The notes below the pieces were generated by a model that had not been told where the DNA came from, searched no databases, and saw only the letters and a list, made by a program, of their open reading frames with translations. DNA of 64,000 bases from Desulfobacterales bacterium (GTDB lineage: Bacteria; Desulfobacterota; Desulfobacteria; Desulfobacterales; Desulfosarcinaceae): assembly GCA_016218685.1 (NCBI GenBank), contig JACRDD010000004.1:124001-188000 (forward strand), read 5' to 3'. This document shows, in pieces, positions 41,499 through 49,800 of the stretch. The translations under genes and the position numbers were made by a program. Within the stretch, counting starts at the first letter, position 1, and the number at the start of each line of letters is the position of its first letter.

Positions 41499-42668
41499 AT
41501 GATTGCACGAAAAGCCAAAGATACGCTTGTCCGCCTGGCGAGGGGATTCCCGGTGATCGCCATCACGGGACCACGACAATCCGGCAAAACAACCCTGGCA
41601 AGAGCTACTTTCCCCGACAAACCGTATCTTTCCCTGGAGGACCCTGACACCCGGCTTCTGGCCGAAGGAGATCCCCGCGGACTTCTCTCGCGTTTCCCGG
41701 ACGGCGTTATTCTGGATGAGGCCCAACGGGCGCCGGAACTCTTCTCCTATCTTCAAACCCATGTGGACGCCGATGCGCGGCCCGGCAAATATGTGCTGAC
41801 CGGCTCGCAGCAGTTCGGGCTGCTATCGGGCATTACCCAATCCCTGGCCGGACGTGTCGGCCTGGTGCAACTTCTCCCCTTTTCGCTCGGCGAATTGCAG
41901 GCGGAAAACAGGCTCCCAGAAGATCTTGTCGAGGTCATGTTTCGCGGTCTCTACCCGCCTCTTTATGACCGGGACATCCTCCCGGGCGATTGGTGCGCGG
42001 GGTATGTGAACACCTACGTCGAGCGCGATGTTCGTCAGCTCATTGCCGTGCGCGATCTTTCCGCGTTTCAGCGTTTCCTCAGGATGTGCGCCGCTCGTAC
42101 CGGGCAATTGCTGAACCTCTCTTCCCTGGCCGCCGACTGCGGCATTTCCCACAACACCGCCGCTGCGTGGCTGTCGGTACTGGAGGCAAGCTACATCGTC
42201 TTTGTGCTGCGTCCCCATTTTCGGAACTATAACAAGCGGCTGGTAAAAACCCCCAAACTCTATTTCTACGACACGGGTCTCGCCGCCTGGCTGTTGGGCA
42301 TTCGCGAGCCCGACCCACTCGCCTTTCACGCCCAGCGGGGACCATTGTTTGAGAATCTGGCGATGACCGAATTTCTCAAAGCCCGGTTCAATCGTGGGCT
42401 TTCGCCGGATATTTATTTTTGGCGGGACAGCAAGGGATTGGAGATTGATCTTGTTTTAGAAAAAGGTGAGGAGTTGCAGCCCGTGGAGATCAAGTCGGGC
42501 CAGACCATTGGCGCCGATTTCTTCGATGCGTTGAAAAAGTGGGGAGAGCTTGCGGACAGGGGAGACAAACCGGCATGGCTGATCTATGGCGGAGAGCGGG
42601 AAATGCAAAACGGCAACATAGCGGTGATACCCTGGCGCGGATTACCGAAGCTGGCGGAGACCATGTGA
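41499..42668 (+). CDS. AAA ATPase with C-terminal DUF4143 (Archaea/bacteria orphan ATPase type)
   Basis: A 389-residue protein with Walker A G24-P-R-Q-S-G-K-T31, Walker B G-V-I-L-D-E-A-Q, sensor region L-T-G-S-Q-Q-F-G-L and a C-terminal DUF4143 domain ending with the nuclease-like D-x-E-x-K-like segment (L-E-I-D-L-V-L-E-K and P-V-E-I-K-S-G). Such genes are highly mobile, occur in many copies in genomes and have been discussed as orphan or antitoxin-like elements; function is unproven. The gene stands alone, is slightly less GC-rich than its neighbours, has its own AT-rich upstream region and is bracketed by partial copies of the mqnC 3' end, which marks it as an insertion. Confidence 0.88.
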   Translation: MIARKAKDTLVRLARGFPVIAITGPRQSGKTTLARATFPDKPYLSLEDPDTRLLAEGDPRGLLSRFPDGVILDEAQRAPELFSYLQTHVDADARPGKYVLTGSQQFGLLSGITQSLAGRVGLVQLLPFSLGELQAENRLPEDLVEVMFRGLYPPLYDRDILPGDWCAGYVNTYVERDVRQLIAVRDLSAFQRFLRMCAARTGQLLNLSSLAADCGISHNTAAAWLSVLEASYIVFVLRPHFRNYNKRLVKTPKLYFYDTGLAAWLLGIREPDPLAFHAQRGPLFENLAMTEFLKARFNRGLSPDIYFWRDSKGLEIDLVLEKGEELQPVEIKSGQTIGADFFDALKKWGELADRGDKPAWLIYGGEREMQNGNIAVIPWRGLPKLAETM

Positions 42669-42676
42669 GGCCAAGC

Positions 42677-42718
42677 CAGCGGGACTCTTTTTATGCCGTG
42701 CCGCGGAGTTTCGAATAA
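42677..42718 (+). pseudogene. remnant copy of the mqnC 3' end downstream of the AAA ATPase
   Basis: Reading in one frame, this short stretch encodes QRDSFYAVPRSFE and then a TAA stop. MqnC residues 337-349 are QRDSFYSVLRVFD, so 9 of 13 residues agree. At DNA level 41347-41385 and 42676-42714 share 31 of 39 bases. It is too short to be a gene. It looks like the original or a donor-derived end of mqnC, separated from the rest by the ATPase insertion. Confidence 0.7.
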
Positions 42719-42730
42719 AAGCGAAAACCG

Positions 42731-43798
42731 TCAGTTCTGGCCATATATCCGCTTGCGCTGGAATCGAAAATAGCCCGATTCTTCCTCATCTTTGATGGTC
42801 TGGGCTTCGGCGCCGAAAAGCTCATTGCGCAGGGAATCGAGCTCGGCGTCGTCCCCCTTTTCGTTAAGGATCTGGGCCCGGCGCTGCATGTAGGTCTCTC
42901 CGGTTTGCCAGCGGGTCTCCCGGGTGCCATCCAGATCGGACCAGCGCTTTACGGCCTCCTCATTCATGCCAATGGACCTACGAAAATCATCCAGTCTGGC
43001 TTGGCGCTGGTCGGGCGGCATATTGCGCAGATCTTCCTGGACATCTTCGGCCGACAGGAACTGATCCATGACCTTCTGGGGATACTTGCGCTTGTATGCT
43101 TCGAACTGGTCGGCATAGATCTCTTCCAGGCGCGCGTTGTAGTACGCCGCCTTTTCTTCGAAGGGTGCCTGTCTGAGTTGGCCGAGTTCGGCCACCGCAT
43201 CCGAGACTTGTTGTTCTTCTATCTCCTTGGCCCAGATCAGGGTGGCCTCTTCGCCGAAAAACTGCTTGCGCTTGGCCCAGATAAAATCTCTTCTTTGATC
43301 GGCCGGCATGGCGATGGTCGCTTGGTAATTGCCCTGCATCCAAGCCGTATATTCCTCCCATAACAGGAATTGGGCATAGAGCCGATCGGCCTGCTCGGGG
43401 AAAGCGGCCCGCAGATACTGCTCCACATGCTCGCGCCAAGTGTCGGGATACGCTTGCTTCAGATAGTTGACCAGCATTTGGATGGCCTGCAATCGAATGC
43501 GCGGATGATCGATGGTGTTCGCGTAGGCATCCAACAGCTTGGCGACAATCACCTGCATGGTGACGACCTGGCGCAGGGCCTCATCGTCCGCGGTTGCGGA
43601 TGATTTGCCGGTGGCTTGGGCGCTCGGAGCGACCTGGGATCGTCGGGCCATCGTCTCCGGGGACGAGTCGGCTTTGGCCGGAGCACTCAGCCCGGGTGGG
43701 GGTGCGGAATGGACATGCGCGAAGAACAAGTAGCAGCAAGCGCCCAGGAGGAGCGGCACGCCGGCCGCGATCAGTATTCTATGGTTGAATCGACTCAT
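42731..43798 (-). CDS. lifO: lipase-specific foldase (lipase chaperone LifO)
   Basis: Inner-membrane-anchored periplasmic chaperone that folds the cognate secreted lipase before type II export. The 355-residue protein has an N-terminal membrane anchor (about residues 8-26), an Ala/Pro-rich linker (about 30-75) and a long helical domain with repeats such as R-L-Q-A-I-Q-M-L, L-R-A-A-F-P and the region R-R-D-F-I-W-A-K-R-K-Q-F-F-G-E-E-A. The canonical R-x-x-F-D-Y motif of Pseudomonas LifO is not obvious, so it is a divergent member. The lipase gene lies directly upstream on the same strand. Confidence 0.82.
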   Translation of the reverse strand: MSRFNHRILIAAGVPLLLGACCYLFFAHVHSAPPPGLSAPAKADSSPETMARRSQVAPSAQATGKSSATADDEALRQVVTMQVIVAKLLDAYANTIDHPRIRLQAIQMLVNYLKQAYPDTWREHVEQYLRAAFPEQADRLYAQFLLWEEYTAWMQGNYQATIAMPADQRRDFIWAKRKQFFGEEATLIWAKEIEEQQVSDAVAELGQLRQAPFEEKAAYYNARLEEIYADQFEAYKRKYPQKVMDQFLSAEDVQEDLRNMPPDQRQARLDDFRRSIGMNEEAVKRWSDLDGTRETRWQTGETYMQRRAQILNEKGDDAELDSLRNELFGAEAQTIKDEEESGYFRFQRKRIYGQN

Positions 43799-43824
43799 GC
43801 CTGACTCCGTTGCCTCGACGCCGA

Positions 43825-43857
43825 GAAGGGGAAGGGCGCCCGTTGCCCTTCCCCTTC
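43825..43857 (-). other. strong intercistronic hairpin between lipase and lifO
   Basis: Perfect 13-bp arms GAAGGGGAAGGGC and GCCCTTCCCCTTC with a 7-base loop lie in the 90-base gap between the lipase stop and the lifO start. There is no T-run on the minus strand, so it is not a classical terminator. It may block 3' exonucleases to stabilise the upstream lipase message or reduce readthrough, setting more lipase than foldase. Confidence 0.65.
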
Positions 43858-43888
43858 ATTTCGAGTGGGTTGTAATCTACGCAGGTGT

Positions 43889-45049
43889 TTAGCGCGTTCT
43901 ACGGCCGCCTTCATTGTGGGCGATGTAATCGATGAGGGCGCCGTAGAATTCGAACTCATCGACGTCGTCCGGCATCACCACGGGAATCGAGCCGAAACCG
44001 ATGATGTCCAGATGGTCCGCAATCACCACGCTGCTGCGGGAAGTGGACTGGGTCTGATTGGGGCGGTTGATGTCTGCCACATAGCCGGTGGTGCCGTCCA
44101 CCGCGAAAGCGCCGCCCAGGAACCAGCTCTTGCTGTATTTGAGGCGATGGCCCATCTGTTGGGAATTGATGCCGACCAGGCCATCATCGTCGTCATCGTC
44201 CGCATCGCCATCGCCCGCGCCGGCCGCGCCGTCATGGTCGCAATCTTCGTTTTCGGCGCTGCACCATCCGTCGCCATCGATGGGTTCGCCGCCCAGCGCT
44301 CCCATGGCCGCCAGAATGGGGTTGAGATTCTCGCCGGCCGCGGTGATGATCGAGGCATAGTGGCCGACATACTTGTTATCGATACCGTATTTGGTATTGA
44401 AGGCCTTGAGCCCGGTCACCTGGCCGTCAGCGGCGTCATAATCGTCATACATCAGCGACTTCATGCTGGCGATGATATCGCCCTTCTCGCCAAAGATGAT
44501 CGGGGTCAGGAAGGCGTTCGCCAGGATGTTGAGCAGCTTGTTGATGCCTTCGTCGCCCTGATCCAGAATGGATTTGGCCACGGGCGAACCGCGATGGGGC
44601 GATGAAATCGATACCAGCACTTTGACGACCTGGCGGCCTTTGCGCTCATAGAGCACCTTGGCCGCCTTGCGGGCATCGATGCCGCCCTGGGAGTGGCCCA
44701 CCAGATTGACATTGGGCGCACCCACCGTGGCCATATAACTTTCCACCTGGTCGGCCAGGGCCAGTCCCCGATCCTCGGAGGCTTGCAACGGGTTCACCGC
44801 GGTGGCAAACGCCTTCTGGGCCGGGTCGATCTCCCGGTTGCAGGTGATTTCGAGCGACTCGTCGCAGGCATCGCCCACAAACACGCCATAATCGTTGCCG
44901 AAGTAGTTGATGCCGATCAGTTTGTCGAACCCCAGCATGCCGTGCGCGAATACAACGGGATAGGCCGTTTTATCCGCCTTGGCCAAAGCACTGCTGGCCG
45001 TAAACGCCACCAATAGAAACACCAAGAGCAACCATGTCATACGCTTCAT
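43889..45049 (-). CDS. secreted triacylglycerol lipase (family I) with Asp-rich insertion
   Basis: A 386-residue exported esterase/lipase. Residues 1-23 form a signal peptide. Mature motifs are F-A-H-G-M-L-G (oxyanion), the nucleophile S120 in G-H-S120-Q-G-G, the catalytic Asp in D-D289-G-L-V-G and His in A-D-H346-L-D, which matches the family I lipases that need a LifO foldase. Just before the catalytic Asp, residues 257-289 are an unusual insertion with about 15 Asp and two Cys (C263, C270) in a D-x-D-x-D-G type pattern, like EF-hand or thrombospondin calcium repeats. AGGAGG precedes the ATG. A hairpin and lifO follow, and a sigma-54 activator is upstream. Confidence 0.9.
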   Translation of the reverse strand: MKRMTWLLLVFLLVAFTASSALAKADKTAYPVVFAHGMLGFDKLIGINYFGNDYGVFVGDACDESLEITCNREIDPAQKAFATAVNPLQASEDRGLALADQVESYMATVGAPNVNLVGHSQGGIDARKAAKVLYERKGRQVVKVLVSISSPHRGSPVAKSILDQGDEGINKLLNILANAFLTPIIFGEKGDIIASMKSLMYDDYDAADGQVTGLKAFNTKYGIDNKYVGHYASIITAAGENLNPILAAMGALGGEPIDGDGWCSAENEDCDHDGAAGAGDGDADDDDDDGLVGINSQQMGHRLKYSKSWFLGGAFAVDGTTGYVADINRPNQTQSTSRSSVVIADHLDIIGFGSIPVVMPDDVDEFEFYGALIDYIAHNEGGRRTR

Positions 45050-45089
45050 GATTCGAATCCTCCTCTTTGTCGGCCCGGTCAGGCCGCCC

Positions 45090-45107
45090 CCCTTTCCTCT
45101 GAAAGGG
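45090..45107 (-). other. small hairpin in the lipase leader
   Basis: A perfect 7-bp stem CCCTTTC/GAAAGGG with a 4-base loop lies 41 bases before the lipase start, next to a second 5-bp GC stem (45071-45086). Together they could shape translation of the lipase message, but no known riboswitch or regulator site is recognised. Confidence 0.35.
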
Positions 45108-45123
45108 AAATGTCATCAGGAAT

Positions 45124-45141
45124 AAGCGAAGCCTCGTGCCA
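45124..45141 (-). promoter_or_regulatory. sigma-54-like -24/-12 element upstream of the lipase gene (near match)
   Basis: On the minus strand TGGCACG is an exact -24 element, followed by AGGC and then TTCGCT, where consensus would be TTGC. The GG-to-GC distance is 11 bases instead of 10, so it is an imperfect match. It lies 75 bases upstream of the lipase start, and the adjacent upstream gene is a sigma-54 activator, which together make a functional link plausible. Confidence 0.45.
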
Positions 45142-45270
45142 CTCACAGACAATGCATGATATGTTTACAGATATCACATGTGTAAAAAATGTTTAGTGGG
45201 AAAGGCCTAAATTTTGCGCTCGAAAAACCTGAAAGTTGGATACTGCGCGGCACGCAAGCATGGGGTAAAA

Positions 45271-46605
45271 TTACGGATGTCTGTCCGTCAGGTTGTGGCG
45301 TCTGAGGGCGCGGTAGATGCGCATGCGGCTCCAGTTGAGTTTGCGCGCGGTTTCGCTCTTGTTCCAACGGGTGGCGCTGAGCATGCTGAGCAATTGATCC
45401 TTTTCGCTGATGGCACTGACCCGGTAGAAGGTGACCTTTTGGGAAAAGGCCGGCGGAAAATCCGTAAATTGAATTTGGCGGGTTTGGCAGTTGAGGTAGG
45501 TGGCTTCGATCAGGTTGTTCAACTCGCGGATATTGCCTGGCCAATGGTGTTCGGCCAAGGCCGCCAGCGCCTCCGGGCTCAAGCCGTCCACCTGGCGCCC
45601 CGAGCGCTGATTTAATTGAAGGATGCGCCGGGTGGCCAATTCCGGGATATCTTCCCTTCGCTCGCGCAGCGGCGGCAAATGGATGTGGGCCACATTGAGG
45701 CGATAGTAGAGGTCTTGGCGGAACCGGCCCTGGTCCACGAGTGTTTCCGGATTGCGGTTGGTGGCCGCGATGATGCGCACATCCAGGGGTAGGGCCCGGG
45801 GGGAGCCCAAAGGATAGATGGCGCTGTTTTCGATGCCGCGCAGGATCTTGGCCTGGGCCGAGGAGCTCATCTCTCCGATTTCATCCAAAAACAAGGTTCC
45901 CTGGTGCGCCAGCTCGAACTTGCCTTTCTGGGAAAAGAGGGCTCCGGTAAAGGCCCCTTTGCGAAATCCGAACAACTCGCTCTCCACCAGGTTCTCGGGC
46001 AAAGCCGCGCAGTTGACACATACCATGGCTTTATCGGCCCGCGGGCTGCCGCGGTGGATCGATTGGGCCACCAGCTCCTTGCCGGTGCCGGTCTCCCCGG
46101 TAATCAATACCGCGCAGTGGGCACCGGCCACGCGCAGCAGATACCTTTTCATCTGTTGCATGACGCTGCCCCGGCCCACTATGGCGGCCAACGCATCGGC
46201 CGAGGCCTCTGTTGGCGCAGTCGATGCCGGGTGGCGCGTCGCGCGCTTCAACAACCTGTCGATGGCCGCGAACAACCGGGCATAGGGCAGGGGTTCGGAG
46301 AAATAGTCGTTCACGCCGGCCCGGAAGGCGTCGATGGCCTGGGCTTCACTGCGCCGGCCGTTGATCAGGATCATGGGCAGGTCGGGGGCGGTCGCCTTGA
46401 GGCTGCCAATGATGGCGATGGCTTCATCGAAACGGTCATCGGTTGCGCCGATAACGGCAACGGCTGGGATTCGCGATTCGGGAAATGCTTTTAAGGGGCG
46501 GGTTTTTGCAATCCATTCGACTTTAAATCCAAGCGGGCCAAAACGTTCCGTGATGGCATCCGCCCATGCCCTCTCCAATCCTGAAAAAAGAAGCCTCTTT
46601 TCCAT
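45271..46605 (-). CDS. sigma-54-dependent Fis-family transcriptional activator
   Basis: A 444-residue NtrC-type activator. Residues 1 to about 125 form a response-regulator-like domain without a clear phosphoacceptor Asp (A-V-I-G-A-T-D-D in its place). About 140-370 are the AAA+ domain with Walker A G170-E-T-G-T-G-K-E177, the sigma-54 contact loop G217-A-F-T-G-A222, F-L-D-E-I-G-E and R-x-x-Y-R-L-N. About 400-440 form a Fis-type helix-turn-helix ([19 protein letters not shown]). Position immediately upstream of a lipase-foldase pair, as for LipR in Pseudomonas, suggests it controls them. It could also act on the eCIS operon upstream. Confidence 0.9.
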   Translation of the reverse strand: MEKRLLFSGLERAWADAITERFGPLGFKVEWIAKTRPLKAFPESRIPAVAVIGATDDRFDEAIAIIGSLKATAPDLPMILINGRRSEAQAIDAFRAGVNDYFSEPLPYARLFAAIDRLLKRATRHPASTAPTEASADALAAIVGRGSVMQQMKRYLLRVAGAHCAVLITGETGTGKELVAQSIHRGSPRADKAMVCVNCAALPENLVESELFGFRKGAFTGALFSQKGKFELAHQGTLFLDEIGEMSSSAQAKILRGIENSAIYPLGSPRALPLDVRIIAATNRNPETLVDQGRFRQDLYYRLNVAHIHLPPLRERREDIPELATRRILQLNQRSGRQVDGLSPEALAALAEHHWPGNIRELNNLIEATYLNCQTRQIQFTDFPPAFSQKVTFYRVSAISEKDQLLSMLSATRWNKSETARKLNWSRMRIYRALRRHNLTDRHP

Positions 46606-46806
46606 GACCGTGCACTTTCTGTGGGGTTCTGGATGAGTCAGGCTGTTATGTTATAATCAAACGGAGTCGCCTTAACGGATGAAGGCTAAGTGGGACTGAC
46701 TATATTTTAAAGTCTCACGGTGATCAATGAAAACTATGAACGGTCAGCTTAGGCTTGGGAAAGCAAGCGTCCGATGGCATACGGAGCTTATACATCTTGA
46801 GGAAAA
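46606..46806. other. 201-base gap between the DUF4157 gene and the sigma-54 activator gene
   Basis: AT-rich spacer downstream of the effector gene. On the minus strand TATAAC (at about 46650) could be a -10 for the activator gene. No terminator with a T-run and no ORF of convincing size is seen, so there is no sign of an immunity or anti-toxin gene. Confidence 0.4.
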
Positions 46807-49800
46807 TCAATGAAGACGGATATAGCCTCTTTGGCGAAGATCTCTTAATACGGCCTCTATGGTTGATCCGGACGGCCTTACTCTGACTTCTTGAAAAAGA
46901 AGATCCCAAGAATGCCAGGTGGTCACCCCTGAATTAAAATATGCTCTTCTTGCAGCTATTATCTGTGCTGCCTTTGCCGCGTCTAACCCTGGGAGTGATG
47001 CAATTTGATTTGGCCCGCCAGTGCTCAGATTAACGGCCGTGGGTGCAGGTTGTTGAATGGCACCTTCGCCCCTAACAAAATATAAATGGGCTTCTCTTCT
47101 TATATCATTAGGTGCTTCTCCAGGCGCGACAAGCGCTTCATCTACTATTTGACCATCATGAAGGATTTTCCGGCATTGGAACTCATATTTGATGGGCACA
47201 TAATCTTCGGCCTCGATAATTGCTCTTTTGGTGCTTTTAATATTTTCTGGTTCCGCTGAATGATCAACGGCGTTGATCAAGCTTTGCTTGTCACTTCTGT
47301 TTGCATAGACCGCCCTGACAGAATATCTGACAGCTCGCCTAAAATTCTCATTTACATAGTCTTTTACTGGATTTTCACATCTCCTTTCAAATGTCTGATT
47401 GCCGGACTCAGATTGAGGAGCAAGATTTTGCCATCTATCTCCAGGTCCGTGAAGCATTTGGCTCAGCAGATGACCCAATTTATAAAATCGTCTGCTGCTG
47501 CCACCGGATTCATATCTTTGCCGCAGAATATGCCATACCTGGTTAGGAAGCTCTTGTGCCGGAGTACCATTGTCCCCGGGTTTTGATAAAATTGTGACAT
47601 TTGCCGAAGTGCCAAAATTATTCCCTGCCAAAGGCCCATAAATCGGAGGGGCGGAGCTTGGCGCATCTTGATCGGAATTAAGGATAAGTGTTGCTGTAGA
47701 GGCAGCTAAAGCCGTCATTACGGTTTCATAGCTTTCAGTGTCGGGCGCCCCCCTTCTGTTCCATCGATCAATTCTTGAATAATATCTTAACGCTTCTCTC
47801 TTGGCGCCCCTTTTGGACTCTTTTTGTGGGTCATTTTCATTTATCGTAACTCCATTAAGAAAATCTCTATATGTCATTTCAGCGCTGGCTACCATTAGAG
47901 TGGCAGAGCCTTCGTTTCCTTGGAAAAATAATGCATGTGAATTTCCACGTGAATCTCTAAATGGGGTTCGGGACCGCCACCACTGCGCGAGCCGTTGAGC
48001 GCCGCTCCGGATCGCGCCGCCCACGGCGCGCAGTCCGCGCAGCACCTCGTCCACGGTGCGCACGCCGCGTTCGATGAGCCAGTCGAGGGCGCGGTCCACC
48101 TGGGCGCGGATGCGTTCGACCATTTCGTGGATGCGCTGGCCCAGGTTGCCCAGGCCCACCCAGTTGGCCACGAAGCCGATGGCCGCCGGCAGCAGGCGCA
48201 CCAGGGCGTTTTCCAGGAAGGTGGCGGCCGGACCCAGGGCGCCGCGGGCGATGCTGGTGATGCCGTCCAGGAAGCGGTTGACGGCTTCCAGGATCTGGCG
48301 GGCGTATTGGGCCGCGGTCTGGATGGCCTGGTAGATGGTGACGATGATGTTGACCACGGCGCCGATGCCGGTGGGATCGGCCATGGTGGCCAGGCGCGCC
48401 AGGGCGCGCGAGATGACCCGCGTGGAGATCCAACCGATGATGCTGTTGAGCACCGTCTGCCACAAATTGCCGAGGCGCTCGCGCAGCATGCGCCACAGTC
48501 CGGCCGGGCCTTCGCGCATCAGCACCCGTACCCACTCCCAGGCGCCGCTGAGGCGGTTAAAAAAGGTGCGCAGGCGGGCCACCCGTTCCGGGCCGATGCG
48601 CGGATGGCGGGCCATGCGCTGGAAGATCCGCTCCCGGGTGATGTCCAGCACCTGCAGGACAAAGCCCAGGATCGAAGCCAGGGAGAAATCCGAGGGCGGC
48701 TGGATGCCGGCCTGGCGCAGTTGGCCGAAGAGCCAGCCGGAGATGCCGCTGAGCAGGTGGCGTCCGATGTTGGCGCAGAATTGAACGAAGCCGCGCACCA
48801 TTCCCCGGACCAGGTTGACGAGGAAGCCGATGGGATTGGAGAGAATATCCCCCAAAGCCGAGGCGGCCTTGCGGATGATGCCGGTTACCAGTTGGGCCGG
48901 TATATCGATCAGGTTGAGTACTTCGCGGAAGAAGGTCCAGGCCGCCCCCAGCAGATCGCCGCTGACGAACACCTGGCGCAGGATGCGCATGGCCGTGGCC
49001 TGCACGCGCTGCCAGATGTTGGGGATGCGCAGCAGTTGGCCGAAGACCGGAATGTTGCTCAGGATGCGCTCCACGATGAAGTTTTTGATGGGATCACGGA
49101 TGCAGCTCGGGATCAAGCGCCAGAAGCGGCCGAAGACCAGCTCGGAGAGCTTGCCGGCCAGATCGCCCAGGACCTCCGCCACCTTTTGCAGGGTGCCGAG
49201 CACCGGTTCGATGAACTGGGAGAGATAGACCAGGCCATTGCCCAGAGAGTCGAACAGCCGGCGCACCGTGGATTGGGCCCACAGGTTGAACCGGCCGACC
49301 CCCTCGGGCACCCAGTGCAAGATTGCGATCACCGGGCGCAAGAGGGCCTGGCGCCCCAATCCGCCGAAAAAGGACTGCACCGTGTCGGCCAGGCGGCCGA
49401 TGCACCCGGCCACCCACTGGCCCGCGCCGACCATGCCCGTGCGCAACCGGCGGATGGCGCGCAGCACCCCGGGCAGAATATCCTGGCGCAGGCTTGTCTG
49501 CTGGTCGGCCACGCCGTCCGCCTGCTCCAGGCGCTGGGTCATGGCGCCCACATTGTTCAGCCAACTGGTGATGGTCTCGCGCAGGTTGGCGATGGCCTCC
49601 AGCGGCAGGATCTCCCGAATGCGCTGTACCACCCCCTGGATGGGCGCGATGACCGGTGCCAGCGTTTCGCGGATGGCGCTCCAGGCCTCGCCGGCTTTAT
49701 CCCGCACCCATTGCACCAGGCCGCCCTGGTCGTTGCCCTGGTCCCCGCCCAGGCCCAATTGCGCCTTGAGCCACTCCCAGGCATCGGAGAATGCGCGGCG

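Noticed and set aside
45052..45065. GATTCGAATCC as a possible tRNA T-loop
   Set aside because: It belongs to the reverse complement of the lipase ribosome-binding region and no acceptor or anticodon stem can be drawn around it.
45146..45200. Possible upstream activator sites (ATGTTTA repeats, GATAT/ATATC) for the sigma-54 regulator
   Set aside because: AT-rich patches give such short repeats by chance and none has convincing symmetry or spacing.
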